A model generated the notes under the pieces. The model searched no databases, was not told the DNA's origin, and saw nothing but the letters and a program-made list of their open reading frames with translations. A DNA stretch of 21,916 nt, from the NCBI GenBank assembly GCA_002388905.1, contig DGNJ01000032.1, positions 1-21,916 on the forward strand, read 5' to 3'. The DNA comes from Cellvibrionales bacterium UBA4495. GTDB lineage: Bacteria; Pseudomonadota; Gammaproteobacteria; Pseudomonadales; Porticoccaceae. Positions 7,130 to 16,402 of this stretch are shown in pieces. How positions within the stretch are numbered: position 1 is the stretch's first letter; every line of letters starts with the position of its first letter. Position numbers and translations under genes: made by a program.

Positions 7130-9085
7130 CTACCTTTCCGAGGGGATTTCCGGTGATGTTTCGGGCTGGTTCAGTTCGCGAATCTTCCCGGGCAGCGGCT
7201 TGATGTAATCCTTGTCGTCATAGCGATCACGAAATTCCACCTGGCGCTGGCGCAGGTAATCGTACTGACGACCGGTAACGCCCTGGACATCGGCCACCGT
7301 TTCCAGGATGGTGGGCCGGATAAAAACCATCAATACCGACTTGCTGGCATTCCGGGACTTGGATCGGAACAGGTGCCCGAGGACGGGAATGTCACCGAGC
7401 AGCGGCACCTTGGTATCCTCGCTGGAGAAGGAGTCGTCGATCAGGCCGCCCAGGACCAGAAATTCCGTGTCGCCCACCATCACGTTGGTGGTGATAATGC
7501 GCTTGGACGTAATGATATCCGCCGCTCCCGAACTCGCCGAGGCGCCGGGCAGCAGATTGGAGGTCTCCTGTTCGATGGACATGCGCACCACATCGCCCTG
7601 GTTGATCTGGGGCGTGACCCGCAGCTTCACGCCGATCTCCTCCCGCTCGATGGTCTGGAAGGGGTTGTTGACCGCATTGTTCTCGGTAAAGAAGCTGCCG
7701 GTCACGAACGGCACTTCCTGGCCCACGGAAATGGCCGCCTCCTGGTTGTCGAGAGTGACAATCGAAGGGGTGGAGAGAATATTGCTGTTGGTGTCGTTCT
7801 TGAGCGCCTGGACCAGCAGACCAATGCCTTTCTTGTCGTCGTCGTCCCAGGCCGCACCGCCCGCGCTCAGGCCGTTGGGTATCTGCACGTCCGCCAGGTC
7901 TTCGCCGGTCACGTCGTCGCCAAGCCCAAGGCCGATCAGGGCCGGCAACAATTCATTGAAGCTGATAATGGCGCCGCCCTCGCGACCCGCCGCCGCCAGT
8001 TGAACGCTGAGCCGCTTGGCCTGGTTTTCCGAAATTTCGGCGACAATCGCCTCGATCAATACCTGCTTGCGCGGCACATCCAGGCGCCGGATGATTTTCA
8101 TCAACTCACTGATGACACCGGATGCCGCGGAAATCACCAGGGAGTTACTGGCCATATCCGCCTCTATCCTGTAGCTGACGGTTTTGCCCTCTTCGTCGCT
8201 GGCCAACTGTGGACGGAACATGCTGGACTCCATCAGGCTCTCCAGCAATGTCTTCATGGGCTCGGCCTGGGCGTAATCGAGCGGCACCACTTCCAGCCCG
8301 CCGGCGTTGTCCACCGGCACGTCGAGGGAACGGACCACCGCCTTGAGGTCACGGCGGGCTACCGGGCTGCCGCTGACGATCAACCGGTTGTTGTGGATAT
8401 CCTCGACGATGCTCAGATTCTGGCTCTTGATCTTGTTGAGTTGACCGGCGATATGGAGCGCTTCGCCGGCGGAAATATGCTTCAGGTGAATGATTTCCAC
8501 ACCGGACTCGTCCGGATTGTCCATATCAGCCAGCACCGTCCTGATCCGCTCGACCTGGGCCTGGGTGTCGGTAACGATCAACTGGTTGGCCGGGTCGTAT
8601 GCCTGGATCAGGGCGCCCTTGCTGAGCATGGATTTGATGCCGGGCAGGATTTCCGAGGGCTTGGTGTAGTGGGTCTTGAGCACCGCCGTGACGATTTTCC
8701 CGGCCCCGTCGCCACCGGCCATCTGGAATGACTGGGTAAAAGGCACGATACGGGTGACCTGGCCATCCTCCACCGCCTGGAAACCATGCACCTGCAGTGC
8801 CGAGACAATGACGTCGTAGAGCCGGGCGGAATCCAGGGACTCCGGCGAAATGATGGTGATCTTGCCCTGCACCCGGGGATCCAGAATAAAGGACCGACCG
8901 GTAATTTCCGCCACGCTTTCGATCACCGCGCGTATGTCGGAATCGCGGAAATTCACCTTCAGATTTTCCGCGTTGGCGCCGGCCCAGGGCGACATGGCGG
9001 CACTGACAAGCACGCACACGGCGGCCCATCGGGACAGGGATTCCTTGACGGATTTCATCCACTCAAACTGCACAACACTCTCCAT
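7130..9085 (-). CDS. gspD: type II secretion outer-membrane secretin GspD
   Basis: This secretin forms the multimeric outer-membrane channel. As drawn it has 651 aa. A hydrophobic signal sequence (about 18-39, ending GANA) is followed by N0 (about 40-110, with VNFRDSDIRAVIESVAE), ring domains N1-N3 (about 130-345) and the conserved secretin domain (about 400-600), including VPLLGDIPVLGHLFRSKS. The C-terminal tail (about 610-651) is charged and could be a pilotin-binding S region, but no gspS is nearby. The ATG at 9085 overlaps the gspC stop by one base (TAATG). An in-frame ATG at 9058 (MKSVKES) gives a more conventional signal peptide and is a real alternative. Confidence 0.95.
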   Translation of the reverse strand: MESVVQFEWMKSVKESLSRWAAVCVLVSAAMSPWAGANAENLKVNFRDSDIRAVIESVAEITGRSFILDPRVQGKITIISPESLDSARLYDVIVSALQVHGFQAVEDGQVTRIVPFTQSFQMAGGDGAGKIVTAVLKTHYTKPSEILPGIKSMLSKGALIQAYDPANQLIVTDTQAQVERIRTVLADMDNPDESGVEIIHLKHISAGEALHIAGQLNKIKSQNLSIVEDIHNNRLIVSGSPVARRDLKAVVRSLDVPVDNAGGLEVVPLDYAQAEPMKTLLESLMESSMFRPQLASDEEGKTVSYRIEADMASNSLVISAASGVISELMKIIRRLDVPRKQVLIEAIVAEISENQAKRLSVQLAAAGREGGAIISFNELLPALIGLGLGDDVTGEDLADVQIPNGLSAGGAAWDDDDKKGIGLLVQALKNDTNSNILSTPSIVTLDNQEAAISVGQEVPFVTGSFFTENNAVNNPFQTIEREEIGVKLRVTPQINQGDVVRMSIEQETSNLLPGASASSGAADIITSKRIITTNVMVGDTEFLVLGGLIDDSFSSEDTKVPLLGDIPVLGHLFRSKSRNASKSVLMVFIRPTILETVADVQGVTGRQYDYLRQRQVEFRDRYDDKDYIKPLPGKIRELNQPETSPEIPSER

Positions 9086-9903
9086 TATCGAAAATTTGCT
9101 TCCAGGGCCCTGTCTGCCCAGTCCCGGACCATGGCACCCTCAACCTGGATCGTCCGACTCTCCCCGTCCCGTGAAAGGACCACCTCAACAATGTCCTCCG
9201 CCAGCAGATCGCGGACTGTCTCGCCGTCGGAGACCAGCATCGCCACGGGATAGCCGGCGATATGGGAAATCACATCGCCGGTGCGCAGGGGCAGTTCGCC
9301 GGCCGCTTCCACCTGTCGGATTTCGATACCGGCCATGGTTCCACCGGAGATCTTCGCAACCGCGTCGAATGCCCCGGAAGGGGAAGCAGTGCCGGACCGG
9401 GCGCCGGCCACAACATCGATGAGCGCGCCATCGCCATGGGTCCTGAGGGGAATCCTGCGCAACTGGCCGCCTTCCCGAACCGCCACCTGATTGCCGGCAA
9501 TGGCCTCGATCACCACCGACGTGGACAGCTCGTCACCTTCCCTGTAGACCGATGCCTCACCGCCGTCCAGAGTAATGATGGCCAGGCTCCGGGAATCGCC
9601 GTCGACGACGCCCACCAGCTCCGCATCCAGGCTGGTGTCGTCCAGGTCGGCAATGGCACCACCGGGCGACGGGGGAAAAACCGCACTTGCGCTTAGCGGG
9701 GACTCCGGATTTTCCGGAAATCGCACGGCAGGAAAGTTGGGCTCGGTGGCCAGGGTTGCCACCAGTTCGATAACCAGATAGGCGCACAGCACTACCAGCG
9801 GCGCGACCACGAGCCATGGCGACCATCCCGTACCGCGGGCCCATTTTCCGGGCAGGTTACGGAGAGCGGAAAGTCCTCCCCCCATGTCTACTGTTCGCAT
9901 CAT
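9085..9903 (-). CDS. gspC: type II secretion inner-membrane protein GspC
   Basis: This 272-aa protein links the inner-membrane platform to the secretin. It has a short cytoplasmic N-terminus, one transmembrane helix (about 29-50), a Pro-rich linker, the HR domain (about 92-152, VGVVDGDSRSLAIITLDGGEA onward) that contacts GspD N0, and a C-terminal PDZ-like domain (about 190-256, GIEIRQV...LRTGDVISHIAG). A second ATG three bases in (9900) is equally possible. It lies 4 nt after the gspN stop. Placement of gspC after gspN, rather than first in the operon, departs from the classical C-D-E order of enterobacterial systems. Confidence 0.9.
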   Translation of the reverse strand: MMRTVDMGGGLSALRNLPGKWARGTGWSPWLVVAPLVVLCAYLVIELVATLATEPNFPAVRFPENPESPLSASAVFPPSPGGAIADLDDTSLDAELVGVVDGDSRSLAIITLDGGEASVYREGDELSTSVVIEAIAGNQVAVREGGQLRRIPLRTHGDGALIDVVAGARSGTASPSGAFDAVAKISGGTMAGIEIRQVEAAGELPLRTGDVISHIAGYPVAMLVSDGETVRDLLAEDIVEVVLSRDGESRTIQVEGAMVRDWADRALEANFR

Positions 9904-9907
9904 GAGG

Positions 9908-10597
9908 TCAGGCTCCCGAACCGCAGGTCGTGGACTGAGTGAACGCCAGACTGTCCCCGTCGATGCCGACCGTTGTCGTCAGGGTGCCGGATCGGTCCAG
10001 ACGCATGGTGCCGTTTATCCGTTCACCTGTTATGGCGGTACCGATCAGGCCGTCGCTTTCTACCGGCACGGTACGCAGGGTAGCGTCGCCCAACAATTGG
10101 TTCCCCCAACGGACGTCGTGCAATGTCAGCGATATTTGCGATTGCACATCCAGTCCCCGCGGGCAACCGTCGCGGTAGGCAATGGGCCACTGGCGTACCT
10201 GCCCGGCGGCGATCTCCGTCGCCAATACCCGGTCAGCCAGCGGCATTGTCAGGCCGGCACTTTCGATGGACAGTTGCTTTACGGTCAAACCTCTCGCTCC
10301 CAGGGCCACGACACCGTCGCCCCGCCAGGCGCCCGCCAATTGCAGGCAGAATGCCGATGGCCCCCGTCCCGGGCACCACCGCCAGCGCGCCAGTGGCGTC
10401 GTCGCCAGGCCATCGATGCCGACCAGGGCACTACCGCCGGTCAGGGTCGACCCCTCGTTGACGAAAAACCGCGCCCCGGCCATCTGCCACTGAGCACCGC
10501 CCAGGGGAAAAATGGCGATGACAAGCACGGAGGCGGTAACGGCGAGGATAATGGCGACGCTAAGGTTCACGACTTTCGATTCGCTCAAAAAGACCAT
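9908..10597 (-). CDS. gspN: type II secretion protein GspN
   Basis: This 229-aa protein has one N-terminal transmembrane helix (about 12-32) and a periplasmic beta-rich remainder (residues 33-229, starting GGAQWQMAGARF). Length and architecture fit GspN, an accessory T2SS component present in only some systems, including the Xanthomonas Xps type. Its exact role is not settled in the family. Four cysteines occur in the periplasmic part. It begins 26 nt after the gspM stop, the widest gap inside the operon, and is followed immediately by gspC. Position between gspM and gspC/gspD supports the call, since the sequence itself is poorly conserved. Confidence 0.8.
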   Translation of the reverse strand: MVFLSESKVVNLSVAIILAVTASVLVIAIFPLGGAQWQMAGARFFVNEGSTLTGGSALVGIDGLATTPLARWRWCPGRGPSAFCLQLAGAWRGDGVVALGARGLTVKQLSIESAGLTMPLADRVLATEIAAGQVRQWPIAYRDGCPRGLDVQSQISLTLHDVRWGNQLLGDATLRTVPVESDGLIGTAITGERINGTMRLDRSGTLTTTVGIDGDSLAFTQSTTCGSGA

Positions 10598-10623
10598 GGT
10601 GGCAATTCTTTATGACAGTCAGG

Positions 10624-11058
10624 TTACATCGGCGCCAGGGCAATCCAGCCATCGACGTTGCCGTCACCGTCAATGGCGGAAAGCTCGAAACCCGCCACCC
10701 GATGGCCGATGCAGGGGAGGTTCCGGACCAGGGCCAGGACGTCATTGCCGTTGCCGGTCCGCACCCGCAAGCGATCACCGACCTCCTCCAGGGAGACCCC
10801 CAGGCGGGCGGCCAGCGCTTCCGCGGTGTCGGTTTCCAGATCGGGCCGGCATTGCGCCGTCGCCAACCGATTTTCACTGGCTTGCTGTTGCAGCCAGGCA
10901 ATGTTGGCCAGTGCCGTGTCGAGCCGTTGGGAAGCCGCCTGCCGGCTGGCGGATAGCGGTTCGATGACGACGATATAAATCAACAGCACGGCGATCACCG
11001 GCAGGGCCAGGTACATTACCCGTCGGTCCCGGGCTTCCAGTCTTTCCAGCAGTTTCAT
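10624..11058 (-). CDS. gspM: type II secretion inner-membrane protein GspM
   Basis: This 144-aa bitopic protein has a short cytoplasmic segment (MKLLERLEARDRR), one transmembrane helix (about 15-34) and a predicted coiled-coil stretch (about 37-62), then a small ferredoxin-like periplasmic domain. GspM partners GspL in the inner-membrane platform. The start at 11058 overlaps the gspL stop as ATGA; an upstream in-frame start at 11118 would lie well inside gspL and is rejected. The protein is at the short end for the family. Confidence 0.88.
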   Translation of the reverse strand: MKLLERLEARDRRVMYLALPVIAVLLIYIVVIEPLSASRQAASQRLDTALANIAWLQQQASENRLATAQCRPDLETDTAEALAARLGVSLEEVGDRLRVRTGNGNDVLALVRNLPCIGHRVAGFELSAIDGDGNVDGWIALAPM

Positions 11059-12119
11059 GGCGTCCTCGTTATCCTGTAGGTCCATTGGCCGTCGCCCGGT
11101 TCCACCCGGCCCTGCCATGTTGGCCCGCGGGTATCCATGCCGGCCGCGTCCGGGACATTTCCGGCCACGACCATGCGGATCTCGTTATCGTCACCGGTGA
11201 CCGACAACACCCGGCAATCGGAACAGAGACGGTGCACGGGGAGAAGTTGTGCGGCCAGACTTGCCGGACCGCCGGCATTTGGCGCTTCCCCGACACCGGT
11301 CTGGCGTTCGACGATTTCCCGGAACCGGTCGAATGAAAATGCGTAAGGTCGGCCGAAATATTTTTCGTAACCTTGCGCCAGTTGATCCTCGAAATACGAC
11401 GCCTGACGATCGATTCGCCCGGTTTTCAGCCCGTAATTGGTGGCCATAAGCGCCGCCGCAAGCACCAGGCAGGCCGCGGCGACCCTGGACCACGTTGGCA
11501 AACGCTGGCCGGTGCTCAGGCGGGAGGAATCGCCGACGGCAAATCCCAGCCACCCGGTCGGCGGCGTGGCCGGCAGTTGGGACGGGGCCAGGATCCGGGC
11601 GTTATCGGCAAGATTACCGGGCAGCGCCCGGGGCTCGTCGGTATACACAATCAGGGTTTCGCCCGTTGCGGCGATACTGTTGCTCAGTACGGACCAGAGC
11701 CTGTCAGCAGGGCCGGCACCCCCTTCCCAGCGCCCGCTTCGGAACAGCCAGCGGTCACCTTGCGCCAGCACCGCCAGATGCCCTTCCTCCCAGGGCAGCC
11801 TGAAAAAATCGGGAACCAGGTGCGCGCCGGTAGCCGCAGAAGTCAGCCGGGCCTGCCAGGCCGCCAACTGCTCGCGATCCGCAACGATCACCGGCACCTG
11901 GTTGGCCCCGTCCGGGTCGCCGCAGACAAACGCCAGGCTCTCGCTGTCGGCAAGGGTCGATTCCTCCAGCAGCCAGGGAACCATGCTCCGCCACTTGCTT
12001 CTGGACACATTGGGCACTTTCACCCGGTGGCAGGCCACAGCCTCGGACGGCACCCAGATGCCGGTATCCGGCCCCATTGACCCCGGGTCAATCCTGTCGA
12101 TGTGGGCAAATTCGCTCAT
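11055..12119 (-). CDS. gspL: type II secretion inner-membrane protein GspL
   Basis: This 354-aa protein couples the GspE ATPase to the membrane platform. It has a cytoplasmic actin-like domain (about 17-200, including IWVPSEAV and VPWLLEES), a transmembrane helix (about 208-229) and a periplasmic domain (230-354). The start at 12119 (MSEFAHIDRI) overlaps the gspK stop as ATGA. A longer frame to 12248 lies within gspK and reads as out-of-frame sequence. A CSDC pair (299-302) in the periplasmic domain could form a disulfide, an unremarkable but visible feature. Confidence 0.9.
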   Translation of the reverse strand: MSEFAHIDRIDPGSMGPDTGIWVPSEAVACHRVKVPNVSRSKWRSMVPWLLEESTLADSESLAFVCGDPDGANQVPVIVADREQLAAWQARLTSAATGAHLVPDFFRLPWEEGHLAVLAQGDRWLFRSGRWEGGAGPADRLWSVLSNSIAATGETLIVYTDEPRALPGNLADNARILAPSQLPATPPTGWLGFAVGDSSRLSTGQRLPTWSRVAAACLVLAAALMATNYGLKTGRIDRQASYFEDQLAQGYEKYFGRPYAFSFDRFREIVERQTGVGEAPNAGGPASLAAQLLPVHRLCSDCRVLSVTGDDNEIRMVVAGNVPDAAGMDTRGPTWQGRVEPGDGQWTYRITRTP

Positions 12120-13204
12120 AGGGATTCCTGATTGTTGCCGTTGCCACAGGGGATTACCGGTGGCAGTTTCCGGTTCGGGTCGTTTACGACCTGGGGGATG
12201 GGGGTCAGCGTTCTGGACAACACCCGGGTGGTGTCGCCGCGACGCCAAATCAGACTGCGATAGGCGAAGTCGCTGCCCGCCAGGACAAGCCTTGCATGGA
12301 CGCTGAAATAATCACTGCTGACCGTGAGAAACTGGGGAGGTACCAGCGTGCGGAGGGTGGCGTGGGTTTCCGACACCACCGAGGCCATTTGTTCGTAAAA
12401 CTTGTCAAGGCTCGGGAAAGGCCTGAGCCCCGCCAGCCGCCGGGCCTGCTCGACCGACACCAGGGACGAGACGGCGGCGAGTACCGGCACCGAGGCGGTA
12501 TTGACGTTGAGCGGCAGATCGCCGGGCACAGTATTGACCAGCGGCTCCAACCGTTCGACGAACGCCGGGGAGAAACCCGAGACCAGAGTCAGTTCATCGA
12601 TGTCCCCCAGCGGAAAATTGGCCGCCCGATAAGGCGGCTGCATCAGCAGGTACTCGTTGTCCTCGGCGCTTTCCGGCGATACCAGCCAGCCGTCCGGGTC
12701 AACCCAGTCCACCAGGCTGGCCACCAGGGCGTCGCTGTGTTCGAGACCGGCTTGCGCCATCAGGTTCTGCAGGATACGCCGTCGGCTGGTCACGTTCCGG
12801 CCCTGGCCGTCGCCGGCCAGTTCCTCGGCCCAGGTCTTGCTCGTATACCAGCCCAGGCTGTTCAAACTGAAAAGTCCCTGCTCGTCACGCAGGCAGCCGG
12901 TCAGCACCCCGCCTTCCATCGGCATGGGCGGTAATGGATAGGCCCACTTCTCCTCCAGATGATCGATGCGCGTTTGCCGGCCGTCTTCCGACAATACCCG
13001 GCGCGCCCAACTCTCCGCGCCGAGGAAAAGCAACATGGCCTGCTCGCCCACCAGCATCCGGCTGACCTTCTGGATATGCAACTGGTGGCGGTAGAAAAGG
13101 CCGGCAATGATCGCCAGCATAAAGACGAGCAGAAGCAGGATCGTGATCAGGGCGATACCCTGCTGACCCCGACCTCCTCGCCTATGCGGCCCCGACATCA
13201 TCAT
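12116..13204 (-). CDS. gspK: type II secretion minor pseudopilin GspK
   Basis: This 362-aa protein is the largest pseudopilin and sits at the pseudopilus tip with GspI and GspJ. The leader MMMSGPHRRGGRGQQG is cleaved before IALITILLLLVFML. The +5 residue is Thr (residue 21) rather than the usual Glu, as is characteristic of GspK. The large globular domain includes a helix-hairpin-type segment (LPLNVNTASVPVLAAV). Three consecutive ATG codons (13204, 13201, 13198) are possible starts. The first overlaps the gspJ stop as ATGA. Confidence 0.93.
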   Translation of the reverse strand: MMMSGPHRRGGRGQQGIALITILLLLVFMLAIIAGLFYRHQLHIQKVSRMLVGEQAMLLFLGAESWARRVLSEDGRQTRIDHLEEKWAYPLPPMPMEGGVLTGCLRDEQGLFSLNSLGWYTSKTWAEELAGDGQGRNVTSRRRILQNLMAQAGLEHSDALVASLVDWVDPDGWLVSPESAEDNEYLLMQPPYRAANFPLGDIDELTLVSGFSPAFVERLEPLVNTVPGDLPLNVNTASVPVLAAVSSLVSVEQARRLAGLRPFPSLDKFYEQMASVVSETHATLRTLVPPQFLTVSSDYFSVHARLVLAGSDFAYRSLIWRRGDTTRVLSRTLTPIPQVVNDPNRKLPPVIPCGNGNNQESL

Positions 13205-13857
13205 TCACTCAGCCCCGAATTCGCTGTGACCTCGGCCGATTCGCCGGGCGTGGGCACCTTCAATTCGTATTCGTCGCCATCGTTCATTGTCATGCGGAAG
13301 CGCACCATCGCGGGCAGGCGATCCAGGGCGATGAGCTGGTTCAGTGGCGGCCAGTTGCGAACAAAGCGTCCCTCGCTCGACAGTTGCTCGAAGTCGATGC
13401 TCTCAACATCAGTGAGAAGAATCTGGCTATCGACCTCGGTTGCGGGTCCGCGGTCCATCACCTGCCACAGAACACGCACCAGGTTACCGTCCTCGACCCG
13501 GTAAGCCACCCGCTGGATGCCACCGCGCATGGCGCGAAAAGCCGGCAAACCGCCCCGGCTGAATTCCACCGCGTACTCGTTGGACGGTGACAAATAGGCG
13601 TGCAACTGACCGCCCAGTTGATCGCGCACCGGCCTGGAACGGAGGTGAAACAGGTCGTTGAGGACGATGGAACTGGCCACCTGAAGGCGGTTCTCCGCCA
13701 GGAAGTCGTGCTTGCTGCGCTGCTCCATGGCCAGAATGCCGTCGAAGGCCATAAACGCCATGACCGAGACCATTGCCATGATCAGCAGCGCCACCAGCAG
13801 TTCCACCAGGGTAAAGCCGGCGGCCAGGGACGATCTTTCCTCGGCGGCAGTCGTCAT
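13201..13857 (-). CDS. gspJ: type II secretion minor pseudopilin GspJ
   Basis: This 218-aa pseudopilin has a leader ending at Gly14 and a prepilin motif G-FTLVELLVALLIMAMV with Glu at +5 (residue 19), cleaved and N-methylated by a prepilin peptidase encoded elsewhere. The globular part contains LRSRPVRDQLGG and the VAYRVEDGNLVRVLW strand typical of GspJ. It starts 3 nt after the gspI stop and overlaps gspK by 4 nt. Confidence 0.92.
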   Translation of the reverse strand: MTTAAEERSSLAAGFTLVELLVALLIMAMVSVMAFMAFDGILAMEQRSKHDFLAENRLQVASSIVLNDLFHLRSRPVRDQLGGQLHAYLSPSNEYAVEFSRGGLPAFRAMRGGIQRVAYRVEDGNLVRVLWQVMDRGPATEVDSQILLTDVESIDFEQLSSEGRFVRNWPPLNQLIALDRLPAMVRFRMTMNDGDEYELKVPTPGESAEVTANSGLSE

Positions 13858-13860
13858 GGC

Positions 13861-14262
13861 TCACAATTCCCGCACCAGAAAACCGGTGAGGTTTCGGCTG
13901 AAACCGTCTTCGTCGACGACTCCGATGCCGACCCGGACATCGACCCGGACCATGCCCCGGGTGGCGGTCTGTTCCCTGAGGATCTGCCAGTGCCATTGCC
14001 GGCCCGACATGCGGACGACACCGGTATTCTCGCCAAACCGGGGCTCGTCCAGCTTCACACCCAGGTTCAGCAGGTGCTGGTCCATCATCCGGTTCCACGC
14101 AACCCGATGCGCGCCGTGGCGCTCCATAAGCAAACTCCGCTGGTCGACGAACTGGCCGACAGCGGTGCTGACGGCCGTATAGGCAATGGCGACGATCAGT
14201 AATGCCACGGCGCTCTCCACCAGGGTAAAACCGCCAACACCTTGTGACCCGGGCCGGATCAT
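13861..14262 (-). CDS. gspI: type II secretion minor pseudopilin GspI
   Basis: This 133-aa protein has leader MIRPGSQGVGG and prepilin motif G-FTLVESAVALLIVAIAY with Glu at +5. The sequence AWNRMMDQHLLN matches the GspI pattern of a conserved N-x-x region after the long helix. It initiates the pseudopilus tip complex with GspJ and GspK. The start at 14262 overlaps the gspH stop as ATGA; the longer open frame to 14493 lies within gspH and is not credible. Confidence 0.92.
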   Translation of the reverse strand: MIRPGSQGVGGFTLVESAVALLIVAIAYTAVSTAVGQFVDQRSLLMERHGAHRVAWNRMMDQHLLNLGVKLDEPRFGENTGVVRMSGRQWHWQILREQTATRGMVRVDVRVGIGVVDEDGFSRNLTGFLVREL

Positions 14263-14741
14263 GTCGATGCCACGGCAAAAACACCGTCCTCGTTTCTTTC
14301 GATGGTGGAATGGAAGGTCCCGTCCCGGCTTTGCAGCCGGACCCGGGCGGGCATCACCTGGCCGGAGGGAAAGAAGATCATATCGGGCAGGTTCTCCCCA
14401 GCTTCCTCGGGCCGGCGCTCGACCACCTCGAGAAGCACCGTCACATTGTCTCCCAGCTCGAAATCGTCGGCAGTTTCGTCGTCCAGGTCCCACCAGCGAT
14501 GATGGAAATAAACCACGGGGTCCAGGCGATTGTCGGCGCGGTCCAGCCGGGCGCCATAAATCGCACCATTGAGCACCGCGGCATCGCTCATTTCCTGCAG
14601 CCAGTCGGCAAGTTGCGCCGAGGCCCTGCCGGTGCCATCGCTGGCAAGCCGCTCCATGCCCAGACTGATGACGGCGGCACTCAAACCGATGATCACCAGG
14701 CCGACAAGAATCTCAATAAGCGTAAAGCCTCGGTGACGCAT
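14259..14741 (-). CDS. gspH: type II secretion minor pseudopilin GspH
   Basis: This 160-aa protein has a short leader MRHRG and prepilin motif G-FTLIEILVGLVIIGLSAAV with Glu at +5. The beta-rich globular domain (residues about 35-160) includes VVYFHHRWWDLDD and a C-terminal strand region, fitting GspH. The ATG at 14741 overlaps the gspG stop by one base (TGATG). An in-frame TTG at 14759 would add six residues but lies inside gspG. Confidence 0.91.
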   Translation of the reverse strand: MRHRGFTLIEILVGLVIIGLSAAVISLGMERLASDGTGRASAQLADWLQEMSDAAVLNGAIYGARLDRADNRLDPVVYFHHRWWDLDDETADDFELGDNVTVLLEVVERRPEEAGENLPDMIFFPSGQVMPARVRLQSRDGTFHSTIERNEDGVFAVAST

Positions 14742-15166
14742 CAGCCGTCCAGGGACCAATTGCCGATATCGGCATCGATGCCATCACCACCTTCGCGGCC
14801 ATCGGCGCCGAGGGAATAGACATCGACACTGTTGCTCTTGCTGCCGGGATTGCGGTACCGGTAGGGAGAATCCCAGGGGTCGCCAGGCAATCGCTCGACA
14901 TAGGGGCCCTTCCAGTTTTTCGCCGAATCGGGTTTGTCGACCAACGCATTGAGCCCTTCTTGCTGGCTGGGGTAGCGATAGTTGTCCAGTCGATAAAGCT
15001 TGAGGGCGTTTTCCAGCGCCCGGATATCCTGGGTCGCCTTGATCTGGCGCGCTTCGTCCGGGCGGTCCATCACCGATGGCACGACAATTACCGCCAACAA
15101 GCCAATGATGACCAGCACCACCATCACCTCGATTAATGTAAAACCCCTATGGTTTGCCTGATTCAT
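14741..15166 (-). CDS. gspG: type II secretion major pseudopilin GspG
   Basis: This 141-aa main pseudopilus subunit has leader MNQANHRG and prepilin motif G-FTLIEVMVVLVIIGLLAVIVVP with Glu at +5. The conserved family segments ALKLYRLDNYRYPSQQEGL, NWKGPYVERLPGDPWDSPY and the calcium-binding SLGADGREGGDGIDADI region are all present. A strong ribosome site, GAGGGG, lies 6 nt before the ATG and overlaps the gspF stop. This is consistent with higher expression of the major subunit. It starts 10 nt after gspF. Confidence 0.97.
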   Translation of the reverse strand: MNQANHRGFTLIEVMVVLVIIGLLAVIVVPSVMDRPDEARQIKATQDIRALENALKLYRLDNYRYPSQQEGLNALVDKPDSAKNWKGPYVERLPGDPWDSPYRYRNPGSKSNSVDVYSLGADGREGGDGIDADIGNWSLDG

Positions 15167-15176
15167 AACAAGCCCC

Positions 15177-16385
15177 TCAGATCAATTGATTCATCTTGAC
15201 AATCGGTACCAGAACAGCGCCAACGATCAGCAGCACGACAAGCCCCATGAACACGATCAGTGCCGGTTCCAGTAGTTTCAAAAGGGTCTCGACGGTGTTG
15301 CGCAGCCGCGCCGTGTAGTAGTCCGATACTTTCAGCAGCATGCGGTCCAGTTCCCCGGAACTCTCGCCGCTGCCCACCATGTGCAGCAGGAATCCGGGCA
15401 CGAACCGCTCGCTCTTGAGCCCCTGGGACAGGCTGTTGCCCTGCCGGACCTTTTCCCGAACCGCTTCCATCTTGTTCTTCAGGTGAAGGTTGCCCATACC
15501 GGCCGACGCGATGGTCAGCGCGGGCATGGCCGACACGCCGCTGGCCAGCAGTGTCCCCATGCTCCGGCACCAGTCGGCCAGATTGGCGATTAGAATCCAT
15601 TGGCCGACGACAGGCATTTTCAGCAGGGATCTGTGCCACCGGGTGCGCCGCCCCCTATCCCGCAACAGGAAGAGAAATAGGGTAAAAGCCCCGGCAATAC
15701 CCAGAACGAGATACAACCCGTAGCCCCTGAGAAAATCGCTGGCACCGATGGTGGCCCGGGTAAGCAACGGCAATTCCTGGCGGGCATTGACGAAGACCTT
15801 GGCCACCTGGGGCACCACGTAACCCACCATGACACCGATCACAACGATGGCCACCACGATCATGACCGCCGGGTAGATCATGCCCTTGACCAGGGTCTGC
15901 CGGTTGTCGTTGCCCAATTCCAGGTCGTCGGCCATGCGGTCGAGAACCTGGTGCAGGTGGCCGGTTTCCTCGGCCACACCGATGGCGGCGATCAATTTGT
16001 CGTCGACCGGATAGGGGGATTTCCTGATGGCCTCGGAAAAGCTGTAACCGGCCAGTACCCCTTCCCGCCAACTCTCCACAACGGATTTCTGCCGGCTGTT
16101 CTCGGTCTGATCCGAAATCAACTGGAAGGCTTCGTCGAGGGCGATCCCCGCATTCAGCAGGATAGCCAGTTGGCGAATCAGCTGGGACAGGTCGGCCAGG
16201 GATACGGAGCGCCGCCATAAAGACCGCTCCCGACCGCCTTCGCCAGCGGAAAGCCGCTTGACCGAAGAAACGAAAATACCGCGTGACTTCAGTTCGCGCC
16301 GCAATTGGCGCTCGGAATCCGCGGCACTGCTGGATTTCAGGCGCTTGCCATCGGCGTCGTAAGCCAGGTACTGGAAGGTCGGCAT
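15177..16385 (-). CDS. gspF: type II secretion inner-membrane platform protein GspF
   Basis: This 402-aa polytopic protein forms the core of the assembly platform. Two T2SF domains (about 70-190 and 273-395) each end in membrane helices. Three transmembrane segments are visible at about 170-192, 220-242 and 370-395. N-terminal MPTFQYLAYDADGKRLKSS and the GMIYPAVMIVVAI segment are family hallmarks. It starts 17 nt after the gspE stop and is followed by gspG. Confidence 0.96.
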   Translation of the reverse strand: MPTFQYLAYDADGKRLKSSSAADSERQLRRELKSRGIFVSSVKRLSAGEGGRERSLWRRSVSLADLSQLIRQLAILLNAGIALDEAFQLISDQTENSRQKSVVESWREGVLAGYSFSEAIRKSPYPVDDKLIAAIGVAEETGHLHQVLDRMADDLELGNDNRQTLVKGMIYPAVMIVVAIVVIGVMVGYVVPQVAKVFVNARQELPLLTRATIGASDFLRGYGLYLVLGIAGAFTLFLFLLRDRGRRTRWHRSLLKMPVVGQWILIANLADWCRSMGTLLASGVSAMPALTIASAGMGNLHLKNKMEAVREKVRQGNSLSQGLKSERFVPGFLLHMVGSGESSGELDRMLLKVSDYYTARLRNTVETLLKLLEPALIVFMGLVVLLIVGAVLVPIVKMNQLI

Positions 16386-16402
16386 GGCTATCGCTCAACT
16401 GT

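Noticed and set aside
7373..8731. 452-codon open frame antisense to gspD
   Set aside because: It is a mirror of the secretin coding sequence. It has no start signal or known domain.
10612..10629. Pho-box-like sequence on the minus strand (ATGTAAC-CTGA-CTGTCAT) overlapping the end of gspM, just before gspN
   Set aside because: The half-sites score well, but the spacer is not AT-rich, no -10 lies at the right distance, and a start there would fall inside gspN. Chance occurrence within an operon is more likely.
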